Positions 1-8,855 of a DNA stretch of 64,000 nt are shown here, one piece after another. Numbering within the stretch: the first letter of the stretch is position 1; each line of letters begins with the position of its first letter. The translations under genes were made by a program, and so were the position numbers. The notes below the pieces were generated by a model that searched no databases, was not told the DNA's origin, and worked only from the letters and a program-made list of their open reading frames with translations. Source of the DNA: Treponema sp. (GTDB lineage Bacteria; Spirochaetota; Spirochaetia; Treponematales; Breznakiellaceae); contig WQZG01000007.1 of the NCBI GenBank assembly GCA_009780855.1, positions 1-64,000 on the forward strand. The letters run 5' to 3'.

Positions 1-1
1 A

Positions 2-310
2 AAGAAACGCGGGAGGAAGAAAAAAGGGAAAGTTCTGTCCCTTGTGGAACGGCTTGCAAAGCACAAAGAGTCAATTTGTCTTTTCATAAAAAACTTTGCT
101 GTTCCCTTTGACAATAATCAAGCTGAACGCGATATACGAATGGTTAAGACGAAAACGAAGGTATCAGGGTGTTTTCGCAGCATAGATGGAGCAAGAAACT
201 ATTTGAAAATCATGTCATATGTTGGGACTGCGAAAAAACAAAAAATAAATCCTTATGAAGCAATTCGACAGGCTATTTTAGGAAATCCTGATATCATTTT
301 TGCAAGATAG
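2..310 (+). pseudogene. IS66-family transposase, C-terminal part (cut by window start)
   Basis: The frame is open from base 2, and the visible ~102 residues match the C-terminal part of IS66-type DDE transposases. The hallmark stretch NNQAERDIRMVK, followed by KVSGCFRS and a helix-rich tail, carries the catalytic glutamate region (QAERD). The gene begins outside the window, so whether the full element is intact cannot be judged. No clear terminal inverted repeat is visible after the stop. The next block is a remnant of a different IS family, which argues for a decayed insertion hot spot. Family call is firm; functional state unknown. Confidence 0.85.
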
Positions 311-340
311 TCCTGAACAGTCACTTTTCTTTTAACTTTT

Positions 341-515
341 TTATTTTATCTTCCCTCTATGTTCTTCTATTAAAGTCCCCATAACCACCTGTACCATCGC
401 TGTCCGTAGTTCCTTCGGTCCTTGCTTTGTTATACTCCCATGATGTATTATCTCATTCGAATTCTGCACCCACATCGCTAACTCTGTAAACGAGACATCG
501 TAAATTCGAAAATTT
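341..515 (-). pseudogene. IS110/IS116-type transposase remnant, C-terminal end
   Basis: Reading the minus strand from about 515 to a TAA at 341-343 gives an open stretch with ELAMWVQNSNEIIHHG, then SITKQGPKELRTAMVQVV. This matches the conserved tail of IS110/IS116/IS902 transposases (the G-x-ITKxGxxxLR motif of the transposase_20 domain). Only about 55 residues remain and no start codon or N-terminal DEDD domain is visible, so it is a broken copy. It fills most of the gap between the IS66 tail and the next fragment. Family assignment is by motif only. Confidence 0.65.
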
Positions 516-579
516 CTTTAAGCGAAGGTTTGCGTTTTTCCACTTTTGCTCTTTCTATGTAATAGAAAAATGTTTTACA

Positions 580-1062
580 TCATTCATGATCATTAGCAGT
601 AAATATTATGATCATACCAAACAACATTGTAACATTTTTAGTATAATAAGCACCTGATGATGTGCTCACTCGAATATCATAACTACCATTATTTGAAATG
701 TTAGCAGGCAGGGTGAGTGTTCGTGATTCTCCATTTGGTAAATACCATGGTGAAAGATCAGACCCCCAGTTTGAGGATGTTGATGCTTTTATATAAACTT
801 GGTTAATCTGATAACCGGTGTTGTTTTGAAAAACAATAACTGGTGAAATAATGCTTGGATTGTCAGAGTCATTTGGGTAAAATGTTACAGTTGTACCGTT
901 TATAGTGGAAATTGAAACATTGGTTTTTGTATATGTATTAGTTGGACTTGACGATCGCAATTGAAAATCAAATATATTATAATTTTCTAACAAAAACGGA
1001 AGTGTTACAGTAGTAGAACTGTTATTTGATACTGAACTGAAACGATAAAAGATGGATTGCAT
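580..1062 (-). pseudogene. Fragment of a surface/secreted beta-rich protein
   Basis: The 160-residue frame is rich in Ser, Thr and Asn. It holds a beta-sandwich-like unit: a Tyr-Asn-rich N-terminal half, then 'NNTGYQINQVYIK', 'WGSDL', 'GESRTLTLPANIS' and 'YDIRVSTSSG'. Similar units recur in predicted lipoproteins of treponemes (recalled, not searched). No signal peptide is present. The frame is open only 10 codons further upstream and runs into a plus-strand fragment of another gene at 1041, so the 5' end was probably lost. No SD is visible before the ATG. Likely non-functional remnant. Confidence 0.45.
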
Positions 1063-1499
1063 ATACCAACGGGAAAGACAAAAGCATGGGAAGAATCAGT
1101 TCCATAACTACGGAAAACGATTTGCTTTATACTGCCGGTTATTACGTTGATTCCGGCGACTGGTTAAGGAAAGCCTGTTATTGGGTTTTTGATGTAGATA
1201 ATCCGCAATGGACCGCTGTACCGGACGGACAATATACAGACTGGAATACGGCGGCAAACAGACAGGATTTGCTGCATGCGCCGTCCGGTTCAGACTCCTT
1301 TGTACATGCCCTTGCTGTTCTTGACGGTGAAGTTTACGCGGCCGGTGAATATTATATTTTTAATACCGGAGAATCAGAAGATGCGCATATGGCAGAAAAT
1401 GACCCCGGAATAATTTGCTATTGGGCGAACGGCGCGTTTCATGAACTGCGGAATGCGACAGAGGTCAGCGGAATAGCGGCGGCGAACGTCCCGCACTGA
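1041..1499 (+). pseudogene. Internal fragment of a repeat-type (beta-propeller-like) surface protein
   Basis: The frame is open from the stop at 1038-1040 to TGA at 1499. The first ATG (1086) lacks an SD and sits inside a sequence that already looks protein-like (YTNGKDKSMGRISS). The content alternates short units such as LLYTAGYYVDSG, KACYWV, VYAAGEYY and ICYWANGAFHEL, which resemble repeated blades with a 'CYW-NG' core. Probably an internal piece of a larger treponemal lipoprotein that lost both ends. It abuts the opposite-strand fragment at 580-1062, so the junction near 1040-1060 is a likely rearrangement point. Confidence 0.4.
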
Positions 1500-1575
1500 G
1501 CCGCTCAAACTGAAAAGCCAAAACTGAGCTGACTGCACTGAGCCGCCAGCACCGAGCCGGTGTTGTAAAAAAAAT

Positions 1576-2970
1576 TTATGTGAGCGGTGCGGTAGCCAGC
1601 TTGCCTCTTTCCTTATCAAGGAAGATCCTGACTTTTTTAATTGGTTCGGTTACAAAATAAGCGGCATGGCAAATCTCGATCACGGTACCCGCGGCAATTT
1701 CTCCGGTAACTTCAACAACCGCGTTCTCGTTGATATTAATGCGGCCGGAAAGTTCGTTAACCTTATCCAAAGCCGCGCGCTGTTCCGCCGTAAGCCTGGC
1801 ATGCAGTTCTTCCAGTTTTAATTTTTTCTCCGGATCGCTTCCCGGTTCTTCCAGAAGCTGATTAAGGCGTTCAAGTTTGGCTGTAAGCAAACGCAGCATA
1901 TTGTTGTTTTTTTCTTTTTCCTGTTCTGCGGTAAAATCAATGCCGCATTTAATACTGGCTGCCCTTGCAGATTTTTTCCCTATACCGCCTGCAAAGACAC
2001 CCTGTACGGCCAGGATCTCCCCGCCGATAATCATTCCCCTGTCTCCCATTTCTACTTTTTCCAGGGTATAAATATGGGAATTAATAATCTCGGAATCTAC
2101 AGAAACTGTCCTGCGGCATGCGGCGCGGCAGTTTTCTATGAACCTGGTTTTTATGCCGCCTCCGACCTTAAGCAGCGCAGCGCCGCGCCCGATAATTCCG
2201 CCGGCTACATAAAGATTGCCTTTTGTTATGGCTTCTGTTACATCAAAAGTCTGCTTGATGGTAACCGAACCTCCCGAATGAATCTTAAATCCGTCAGAAA
2301 CCGGGCCTTCTATCAGAATATCTCCGGGAAAATTAATATGCCCTGTACTGTATCCTACCGGCCCCCTGATATGGAGGCTTTCTTTTACGCTGATGATATT
2401 TTTTTGTATGATCATCTGGCCGTCAATCGCGGCAAGCATAAATTTTCCATCCAACACTGTATTTTCACCGGGTTCCACGCTATTTGGTTTTAATACCTTA
2501 AACGGAAGGGTACCGCCGTGAACATTCATGCCGGCAGCGCCGGGTTTGCGGGATTTTTGTTTGGCCAGAGCCTGGCTTTTTTTAACGATGGTAAAAGGCG
2601 TAAATTGCCTGTGATCAATTTTATTTTCAGGTTCAGGCGCCTGGCCGCGGCCCAGCGCTGGATTAAGCTGGAAATATTCAGTAATTTCGTTTTCTGCCGG
2701 AGTTCCGCGTGCTATCAAAATATTTTTTTGAATCTTTTTCGAGTTCATGCAGGCGGCAACCGCGTCCCTGACTGCCTCCTCCTGAATTCCATGTATTATA
2801 TTCATTTTATGCAGAAGTTTACGCACATAATCATCTGTGAGCGGACGGCCATTGCCGATAGCGGGCACAAAGTCCCCGTAAGCTTCCAGATCATTCTCTG
2901 TAAATATTATTTTTACATGTCCGTCATCCGGATTATCCGGCAAGTCGGCGCTGTGTACAGCGGTACCCAT
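1576..2970 (-). CDS. FapA-family (DUF342) protein
   Basis: 464 residues. An N-terminal ~110-residue region precedes the FapA/DUF342 core, a right-handed beta-helix-like domain of short polar repeats with glycines (LHIRGPVGYSTGHINFPGD, DGFKIHSGGSVTIKQ, NLYVAGGIIGRG, at about residues 190-330). A charged coiled coil follows (about 335-400: EQEKEKNNN to RAALDKVNEL), then a short beta-rich C-terminus. FapA-like proteins are common in spirochaetes and Firmicutes, and some affect flagellar assembly or polar targeting; the precise role here is unknown. It stands alone, with no flagellar gene beside it. The ATG at 2970 has only a weak SD. Confidence 0.8.
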   Translation of the reverse strand: MGTAVHSADLPDNPDDGHVKIIFTENDLEAYGDFVPAIGNGRPLTDDYVRKLLHKMNIIHGIQEEAVRDAVAACMNSKKIQKNILIARGTPAENEITEYFQLNPALGRGQAPEPENKIDHRQFTPFTIVKKSQALAKQKSRKPGAAGMNVHGGTLPFKVLKPNSVEPGENTVLDGKFMLAAIDGQMIIQKNIISVKESLHIRGPVGYSTGHINFPGDILIEGPVSDGFKIHSGGSVTIKQTFDVTEAITKGNLYVAGGIIGRGAALLKVGGGIKTRFIENCRAACRRTVSVDSEIINSHIYTLEKVEMGDRGMIIGGEILAVQGVFAGGIGKKSARAASIKCGIDFTAEQEKEKNNNMLRLLTAKLERLNQLLEEPGSDPEKKLKLEELHARLTAEQRAALDKVNELSGRININENAVVEVTGEIAAGTVIEICHAAYFVTEPIKKVRIFLDKERGKLATAPLT

Positions 2971-3014
2971 ATATATCTATCGGAGATTCTTTACAACAAC
3001 CAAAATGTATGCTG

Positions 3015-3151
3015 AACAAAAATGTATGCCCTCAAAAATTTTATCGGGGTCCTGTCAGGGGGAAACCATATTGCTATCGCGAGCCGGCTTTCCCCCGAAC
3101 CTTTGGTTCGATGACACCCCGCGATAATCTTATTGGGCATACATTTTTGTT
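3015..3151. repeat. MITE/REP-like palindromic element, copy 1
   Basis: A 137-bp unit bounded by perfect 17-bp inverted repeats: AACAAAAATGTATGCCC at 3015-3031 and its complement at 3135-3151. Inside is a second, shorter inverted pair (GGGGGAAA ... TTTCCCCC, about 3058-3076 and 3089-3095), so the RNA or single strand could fold as a long hairpin. It has no coding potential of its own. The core is shared, in opposite orientation, with the element at 3241-3358. Confidence 0.75.
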
Positions 3152-3240
3152 TATGCGTACAGGTTAAGGGAATATCTGGGATCCCATCGTCAGACAGTAT
3201 TATCTTCTAACCAGCAAGTCCGAAGGAAACCGTACTATGG

Positions 3241-3358
3241 CAGAAAAGTATGCCCAATAAATTTTACATGGGGTGGCTGGGGGAAAGCCGGGTTGCGCTA
3301 AGCGACACGGTTTCCCCCTGACAGGACCCGGACAAATTTTTATGGGCATACTTTTCTG
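3241..3358. repeat. MITE/REP-like palindromic element, copy 2 (inverted)
   Basis: A 118-bp unit bounded by perfect 15-bp inverted repeats: CAGAAAAGTATGCCC at 3241-3255 and its complement at 3344-3358. On the complementary strand its interior reads GTATGCCC, then GGGTCCTGTCAGGGGGAAACC, then CCGGCTTTCCCCC, then GGGCATAC, in the same order as copy 1. The two copies therefore lie in inverted orientation 89 bp apart. A partial extra end (GCATACTTTTCTGT) follows at 3363-3376. Together they fill the gap upstream of argR; the 89-bp spacer shows no gene I can support. Confidence 0.75.
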
Positions 3359-3423
3359 TAAAGCATACTTTTCTGTTATGTATATTTAGTGTATATTTAT
3401 GCGCGGATAAGGAATAATTATTC

Positions 3424-3918
3424 ATGAAAGAACGGCAGGCCCGCCTAAAGGCAATAAAAGATTTAATAAAAACCAATCCGATTGAATCACAGGAAACCCT
3501 TCTTTCCCATTTGCAGAAGGAAGGTTTTGATGTAACCCAGGCGACTTTATCCCGGGATTTGAAAGTTTTAAAGGTCGGTAAAGTTTCAAACGGCCACAGC
3601 GGGTACGCTTACACACTTCCGGGCGACGATGATCACAAGGATTCCAACCGGACATTTGCCCGTGATTTTATGCGGGGTTTTATTTCGATGAACTGGTCGG
3701 GCAATATGGTGGTAATAAGGACATATTCCGGCCATTCGGATTCGGTCGCCATGGCCCTTGACAGTTTTGATCTTCAGAATGTCCTTGGAACAATATCGGG
3801 CAGGGACAATACTGTTTTTGCTGTATTAAAAGAAGGTGTTTCCGGCGAAGATTTTCTTAACAGTTTAAAAAAGAATATACCGGAACTGGCAGATTATAAT
3901 CCGGAGGGTAAAATATGA
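3424..3918 (+). CDS. argR: Arginine repressor ArgR
   Basis: 164 residues, the usual ArgR length. The N-terminal winged helix (about 1-70) carries the recognition segment TQATLSRDLKVLKV. A short Gly/Asp linker leads to the oligomerisation and arginine-binding domain (about 85-155), with GTISGRDNTVFAVL where the family has GT-x-AG-x-DT. The family represses arginine biosynthesis and may activate catabolism when arginine is bound as hexamer co-repressor. No arg genes are nearby; instead the stop overlaps the ATG of pgi (ATGA), so the two are translationally coupled. An AAGGA lies upstream of the ATG. The upstream region is occupied by the palindromic repeats. Confidence 0.9.
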   Translation: MKERQARLKAIKDLIKTNPIESQETLLSHLQKEGFDVTQATLSRDLKVLKVGKVSNGHSGYAYTLPGDDDHKDSNRTFARDFMRGFISMNWSGNMVVIRTYSGHSDSVAMALDSFDLQNVLGTISGRDNTVFAVLKEGVSGEDFLNSLKKNIPELADYNPEGKI

Positions 3919-5528
3919 AATTTAATGATCTGGACAAAACAGCGGCATATAAAAATCTGATGAATCTGGCGCACGCAGGAGGTACGGCCGCGTTCCGTCT
4001 TTCTGCGGCGATGACTGCCGAACGGGTGGAGAAGTGTACTGTTCCGCTTGCCGCCGGACTTAATTTTAACTGGGCTGCCCGTCCGGTTAATGATGAGATA
4101 CTTAAGGCGCTGGCTGCCCTGTCTGATGAACAGGAACTGGTTTCGAAATACCGCTCCCTTTCCGAAGGTGAAATTATGAACCTTACCGAAAACCGCATGG
4201 TGCTGCATCACCTGGTGCGGAGTCCTGACGGAAAGTCCGTTACCGGCAAACAGGTTATTGGCGGTGACAGGGATATCGGCGCGTTCTACCTGGGTGAATT
4301 GAAACGTTTCAAAACCTTTGCAGAAAAGGTCCGCTCAGGCGTTATCAAGCCCGCGCCTGATAAAACATTTACCGCTGTATGCCAGATTGGAATCGGCGGT
4401 TCTGACCTTGGGCCCAGAGCCATGGTACTGGCCCTGCGGAACTGGGCCAAAGCCGAAGGCATCAGGCAGCTGCGGGCAGAATTTATTTCCAATGTGGATC
4501 CTGATGACGCCTCGGCCGTTAGTTCAGATCTGCCTCTGCCGGAGACGCTTTTTATCCTGGTATCCAAAAGCGGTACGACCCTGGAAACTTTGACCAACGA
4601 ACTTTTTGTTAAAAATAAACTTAAAAAAGCCGGACTTGACCCGGCAAAGCATATGGTTGCCGTGACCAGCGAGACAAGTCCCCTGGCCAAAAATTCCGGT
4701 TACCTTGATTCATTCTATATTGATGATTTTATCGGCGGCCGTTATTCTTCCGCCTCTGCGGCAGGCGGCGTAATTATGTCCCTGGCTTTTGGCGGCGATG
4801 TATTCGCCAAATTCCTTGCCGGCGCCAATGAAGCCGACAGGGCCGCACTGGAAAAAGATATCTTTAAAAACGCCGCATTGCTTGACGCGCTGATCGGCGT
4901 ATGGGAAAGGAATTTCCTGGGCCTGCCGTGTACGGCGGTTCTGCCCTACAGCCAGGGGCTTTCGCGGTTCCCGGCGCATCTGCAGCAGCTGGACATGGAG
5001 TCAAACGGCAAGCGGGTAAACAGGGAAGGCAGACCGCTGGCCTATTGCACAGGTCCGGTTGTATTCGGCGAACCTGGCACTAACGGCCAGCATTCGTTCT
5101 ACCAGCTTTTGCACCAGGGTACCGATGTTATTCCGCTTCAGTTTGTAGGTTTTGCCGAAACCCAGCTTCGCGATGATATAGAGGTTGAAGGATCGGATAG
5201 TCAGACCAAACTTAACGCAAATCTGGCTGCCCAGATTGCCGCGTTTGCTATGGGTAAAAAAGACAATAGCGGCGCGAAGGAGTTTCCGGGCAACAGATCT
5301 TCCAGCCTGATTTACGGGAAACGCCTGGACGCTTACTCGCTCGGCGCTCTTCTTGCCCATTTTGAAAACAAGGTAATGTTCCAGGGTTTTATCTGGAATA
5401 TAAACAGCTTTGATCAGGAAGGCGTACAGCTTGGTAAAGTGCTGGCAAAAAAAATCCTGCAGGCAAAAGACGGCAGCTGCGGCGATCCGGTTCTGGATGC
5501 CTATGCCGGGCTGCTTGGAATCTTATAA
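3915..5528 (+). CDS. pgi: Glucose-6-phosphate isomerase
   Basis: 537 residues, the bacterial long-form PGI. It interconverts glucose-6-phosphate and fructose-6-phosphate in the cytoplasm. Visible signatures: sugar-phosphate-binding SKSGTTLETLTNE, catalytic region FGEPGTNGQHSFYQLLHQG (Glu near 383 and His near 393), and the C-terminal EGVQLGKVLAK with the catalytic lysine near 505. Near residue 420 comes the acidic DIEVEGSDSQTKLNANL. The start overlaps the argR stop by four bases, so the pair probably shares a transcript. Pairing with argR is an uncommon neighbourhood. The call is secure. Confidence 0.97.
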   Translation: MKFNDLDKTAAYKNLMNLAHAGGTAAFRLSAAMTAERVEKCTVPLAAGLNFNWAARPVNDEILKALAALSDEQELVSKYRSLSEGEIMNLTENRMVLHHLVRSPDGKSVTGKQVIGGDRDIGAFYLGELKRFKTFAEKVRSGVIKPAPDKTFTAVCQIGIGGSDLGPRAMVLALRNWAKAEGIRQLRAEFISNVDPDDASAVSSDLPLPETLFILVSKSGTTLETLTNELFVKNKLKKAGLDPAKHMVAVTSETSPLAKNSGYLDSFYIDDFIGGRYSSASAAGGVIMSLAFGGDVFAKFLAGANEADRAALEKDIFKNAALLDALIGVWERNFLGLPCTAVLPYSQGLSRFPAHLQQLDMESNGKRVNREGRPLAYCTGPVVFGEPGTNGQHSFYQLLHQGTDVIPLQFVGFAETQLRDDIEVEGSDSQTKLNANLAAQIAAFAMGKKDNSGAKEFPGNRSSSLIYGKRLDAYSLGALLAHFENKVMFQGFIWNINSFDQEGVQLGKVLAKKILQAKDGSCGDPVLDAYAGLLGIL

Positions 5529-5551
5529 TTTAAATTTAATAGCAGGAAAAA

Positions 5552-6133
5552 ATGAAACAAAAAGAAGTTATTGACGCCGGCGGCGGCTGGAAAAAGATTA
5601 CACCGCAGCAATTTATCTGTTCTCCGTTTACGCGTATAGGCAAAGAATGGATGCTCATTACAGCCGGTAATGTTCAGAATGACAAGCACAACTGGAACAC
5701 CATGACAGCTTCCTGGGGCGGGCTTGGAGTGCTTTGGGCAAAAGATGTTGCGTTTGCTTTTATAAGGCCGTCAAGGCAAACTTTTACATTTGCAGACAGC
5801 GCCTCTGTAATAACATTGTCGTTCTTTGATGAATCATGGCGCCGCTCTCTTAATATTTGCGGCTCAAAATCCGGCAGGGACACAGACAAGGCCGCTGCCG
5901 GGGGCCTGACCCCGGTTGTATTTAACGATATACCCTGCGCGGGAACAGGATCAGGGGCCGGTTCAGCTGTTAGCTTTATGGAAGCCAGGGACGTTCTTGT
6001 TTGCCGTAAACTTTACATTCATGACATTGACCCCGGCAAATTCCTGGACACGTCAATTGAAAAACACTACAGCGGAGCGGACTATCACCGCATGTTTGTC
6101 CTGGAAGTAATTGATATCAGGACGAAGAATTAG
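5552..6133 (+). CDS. Flavin reductase-like protein (FMN-binding split barrel)
   Basis: 193 residues, with an SD (AGGA) seven bases before the ATG. The sequence has the flavin reductase/FMN-binding split-barrel pattern: WMLITAGN, then NTMTASWGGLGVLW (where the family binds FMN phosphate and loops over the isoalloxazine), then VAFAFIRPSRQTF and a C-terminal HRMFVLEVIDI strand. Such proteins reduce flavins with NAD(P)H or simply bind FMN; the substrate cannot be read. Only 23 bp separate it from pgi, so it is likely the last gene of the argR-pgi unit. It converges on the amidohydrolase gene with 12 bp between stops. Confidence 0.8.
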   Translation: MKQKEVIDAGGGWKKITPQQFICSPFTRIGKEWMLITAGNVQNDKHNWNTMTASWGGLGVLWAKDVAFAFIRPSRQTFTFADSASVITLSFFDESWRRSLNICGSKSGRDTDKAAAGGLTPVVFNDIPCAGTGSGAGSAVSFMEARDVLVCRKLYIHDIDPGKFLDTSIEKHYSGADYHRMFVLEVIDIRTKN

Positions 6134-6145
6134 GGACTGGCGTTG

Positions 6146-6907
6146 TCACGCGTTAATAAATTTTTTAATATTCTCGCCCATTATTTTTGCCATATCTGCG
6201 GTATTAACTTGATCCTTGAATAATGCCTGATATTTGGCGACTTCTACATGCATAAATTCGAATGGAGTGTCACTGCCATAGCATACTCTGGAGGCTCCCA
6301 ATTTCCTGACCGCATTTAAGATGTGTATAGATTTGACCGCACTGCCTATAAGTATTGTGTTTGGATATGCTTCTGCTGTTTCAATAGCCGAAATGCTGGT
6401 GCCTTTAAAAGAGGCTCCTCCCATATGGACCATCAATATCTTAAGTTCTGGAAATTTTTTTGCGATTTTTCCTATTCTGGAAGGATGGGTGTTTTCATAA
6501 AAATCACCGCCTACATGAAATGCTGCCGGTTTTCCGAATCTATTAATTTCCTCTATCAGGGGCAGTGATATTTTGGGATCGTCAATCAGGAATTCATTTT
6601 GTGCGCCATTTAGTTTAACTCCGTAGAAACCATATTCTTCGAAACAGCGTTTAATTGTATCTTTGGCTTTATTAATTCCCAAATGGGGATCTGCCCAGCC
6701 GAACCCGAGGATCCTTTCCGGGTTTTTTTTCATGGCTTCGTAAATATAACGATTTGAGTTATCTGTCTCCCTCATATACGGAGGTTTGAGCCATGCGATG
6801 GCTTTATCCACACCGGAATAATCCATCATCTCGATAAGCTTTTCGTATGTAATACAATCAGCTCCGTCATTTTCCGGTGATATGTGTGTGTCAGCGTCAA
6901 TAATCAT
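6146..6907 (-). CDS. Amidohydrolase-2 family (TIM-barrel) hydrolase or decarboxylase
   Basis: 253 residues. Metal-ligand motifs of the amidohydrolase_2 family are visible: N-terminal IDADTH (Asp6/His8, in place of the usual HxH), HVGG (His131), MVHMGG (His161) and YGSDTPF (Asp213). The VKLN lysine at 98 lies in a barrel strand. Relatives hydrolyse lactones or decarboxylate aromatic acids; the exact substrate is not readable. It is the third gene of the minus-strand lplB-lplC operon with an AAGGA SD, so it probably processes the imported compound, for example a sugar lactone (inference). Confidence 0.7.
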   Translation of the reverse strand: MIIDADTHISPENDGADCITYEKLIEMMDYSGVDKAIAWLKPPYMRETDNSNRYIYEAMKKNPERILGFGWADPHLGINKAKDTIKRCFEEYGFYGVKLNGAQNEFLIDDPKISLPLIEEINRFGKPAAFHVGGDFYENTHPSRIGKIAKKFPELKILMVHMGGASFKGTSISAIETAEAYPNTILIGSAVKSIHILNAVRKLGASRVCYGSDTPFEFMHVEVAKYQALFKDQVNTADMAKIMGENIKKFINA

Positions 6908-6913
6908 ATTATT

Positions 6914-7798
6914 TTATCCTTTAATTGAACCTATCATAATACCTTTTATAAAGTATTTTTGAATAAATGGGTATAGCATGAGAACGGGCAGGCTGGCGAC
7001 TATTATCAGGGAATAGCGAAGTAGGTCGCGCATATATAGCTTTTCAAGTTGACTCATCATGTCATCAGTCTGTAAAATTGTCTGATCAATGATCAGGAAA
7101 TCCCGCAAAATTACCTGCAGCGGCTGCAGTGCAGGATCACGAAGATAAAGCATGGCATTAAAAAAAGAATTCCAGTGTCCTACTGCATAAAACAGAACCA
7201 AAACTGCAAAAATCGGAGTTGAAAGCGGTATTATAATTTTTAATAAGAAGTAAAACTCCGAACACCCATCAAGCCTCGCGGACTCATGCAGTTCCATTGG
7301 TATATTTGATTCGATATATGTTTTACAGATAATGACATTGTAAACCCCTATCGCATTGGGCAATACCATGGCCCAAATTGTATCAATCATTCTTAATTTA
7401 TTAACCGTAAGAAAAAGCGGAATCATACCGCCGCTGAAAATCATTGTAAAAGTTATGAAAAATAAAAAATACTTGCGGGTGGTAAAATCTTTCCGGGATA
7501 ACGGGTATGCCGCAAGAAATGTCATCGAAACGTTTATAATGACTCCCAGCGATGTATAACGCAGAGAATTAATAAAGCCTGTAATGACTCTCGGTGTTTC
7601 CAGAATGGTAGTATAACCTTTAAAATTTAACCCTACCGGAAAAATGAAAACCTTACCCGATCCAATTGCTTCGACTGAACTTAACGAAGCGCTTAATACA
7701 AAAAGGAGCGGAACTAGAGCGCAGAAGAAAATCAATGTTAGAATAGCATATGAAATAATCAGGTATATTTTATCACCTGCTCGGGAATAATACTTCAT
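6914..7798 (-). CDS. lplC: Sugar ABC permease, LplC/MalG-type (CUT1)
   Basis: 294 residues with six predicted helices: one N-terminal near 12-34, the others between about 75 and 285. The EAA loop reads YIESNIPMELHESARLDGCSE (contact site for the ATPase), and the C-terminus ends IQKYFIKGIMIGSIKG, typical of LplC. It forms the inner-membrane channel with the adjacent LplB-type protein (gap 9 bp). An SD of AAGGGG precedes the ATG. The binding protein of this system is probably the one encoded at 11764-13464 across the divergent promoter. No ATPase gene is present, usual for Lpl-type systems that borrow an MsmX-like subunit. Confidence 0.88.
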   Translation of the reverse strand: MKYYSRAGDKIYLIISYAILTLIFFCALVPLLFVLSASLSSVEAIGSGKVFIFPVGLNFKGYTTILETPRVITGFINSLRYTSLGVIINVSMTFLAAYPLSRKDFTTRKYFLFFITFTMIFSGGMIPLFLTVNKLRMIDTIWAMVLPNAIGVYNVIICKTYIESNIPMELHESARLDGCSEFYFLLKIIIPLSTPIFAVLVLFYAVGHWNSFFNAMLYLRDPALQPLQVILRDFLIIDQTILQTDDMMSQLEKLYMRDLLRYSLIIVASLPVLMLYPFIQKYFIKGIMIGSIKG

Positions 7799-7807
7799 AT
7801 ATACCCC

Positions 7808-8764
7808 TTACCAAAGGCTCGTATCGCTAAAGCGCCTGGCCAGCGCATTTGCTCCGGCGATAAATATCAGGTTAATAACCGAATTAAATAAACCGACCGC
7901 TGTTGCAAATGAATATTGGACATTCTGGAGGCCGCGTTTGTAGACAAATGTTGAAATAATTTCCGAATATGCAAGGTTCAGGGGATTTTGAAGCAAAAAT
8001 GCTTTTTCAAATCCTACACTTAATACATTGCCAAGCTGAAGGATCAACAATGTAATGATGGTCGGCATTATTGAAGGTAAGTCGATAAATAAAACTCGCT
8101 GTAGCCTGGAAACCCCGTCAATATGCGCTGCTTCGGTCATACTCTGGTCTATCGAAGACAGAGCTGCTATATATACAATTGATGAATATCCGATATTCTG
8201 CCATATCCCCGATAATACATAAATAGGTCTGAACAAGGATGCAACTCCAAAAAAATTTATGGGTTTTCCTCCAAGTAAAGTAATAAAGTTATTGATAAAA
8301 CCGTTACGCAGATGCAGAAACTGCATAATTATCCCGACTACTACTACTGTAGATATAAAATGAGGAGCATATGTAACCATCTGGACGGTTTTTTTAAAGT
8401 ATTTATTTCCTGTTTCATTAAGGAACAATGCGAAGATAATTGGTACCGGGAATCCAAGGACCAATGAATAAAGGCTTAATAATGCCGTGTTCCTGAGCAA
8501 CTCAGGAAAAAGCGGCGATGTCATAAAATCAATAAAATGGTATAAACCGACCCAGTCGCTGCCAAGGACGCCTCTTCTGATTGAATAATTCTGAAAAGCA
8601 ATAAGTACCCCTGTCATTGGTACATAACAAAAAATTATAAAATATACTACTGGCAGTGTAAGCAACAAATACAGCTCCCAAAATTTTTTAACATGCTTTG
8701 CAACGCGGCTTGCTGTAGTGTCTGGCATTATTATCTTTCGGATATTACCTGTAAATCCCGTCAT
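7808..8764 (-). CDS. lplB: Sugar ABC permease, LplB/MalF-type (CUT1)
   Basis: 318 residues with six predicted membrane segments. The first is preceded by a basic cytoplasmic tail (VAKHVKKFWELYLLLTLPVV). The EAA-like loop reads SIDQSMTEAAHIDGVSRLQ, and the end ARRFSDTSLW is characteristic of LplB proteins. It pairs with the LplC-type permease downstream. The ATG at 8764 has a strong GGAGG seven bases upstream. It is the first gene of the minus-strand half of the divergent regulon, sharing a 178-bp control region with the FadR-type regulator. Confidence 0.88.
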   Translation of the reverse strand: MTGFTGNIRKIIMPDTTASRVAKHVKKFWELYLLLTLPVVYFIIFCYVPMTGVLIAFQNYSIRRGVLGSDWVGLYHFIDFMTSPLFPELLRNTALLSLYSLVLGFPVPIIFALFLNETGNKYFKKTVQMVTYAPHFISTVVVVGIIMQFLHLRNGFINNFITLLGGKPINFFGVASLFRPIYVLSGIWQNIGYSSIVYIAALSSIDQSMTEAAHIDGVSRLQRVLFIDLPSIMPTIITLLILQLGNVLSVGFEKAFLLQNPLNLAYSEIISTFVYKRGLQNVQYSFATAVGLFNSVINLIFIAGANALARRFSDTSLW

Positions 8765-8821
8765 ATTGGTTTCCTCCGCAGAAAAAGCACTTATTATTTA
8801 CAAAATCAGTTAAAATAAATG

Positions 8822-8850
8822 TTGACTTTGTAAAAATATAAGGTTAAAAT
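8822..8850 (+). promoter_or_regulatory. Sigma70-type promoter for the FadR-type regulator
   Basis: TTGACT at 8822-8827 and TAAAAT at 8845-8850, with a 17-bp spacer. This is the best promoter match in the divergent region and points toward the regulator gene at 8943. The predicted start lies near 8857, inside the operator-like palindrome, which would suit autoregulation. Confidence 0.6.
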
Positions 8851-8855
8851 CTAAT

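Noticed and set aside
3152-3240. Possible coding stretch between the two palindromic elements
   Set aside because: A frame reading REYLGSHRQTV looks protein-like, but it runs into the second repeat and matches nothing I recognise; too short to support.
3264-3476. 70-residue minus-strand ORF next to argR
   Set aside because: It runs through the palindromic repeat and the argR start, has no SD and no protein-like pattern.
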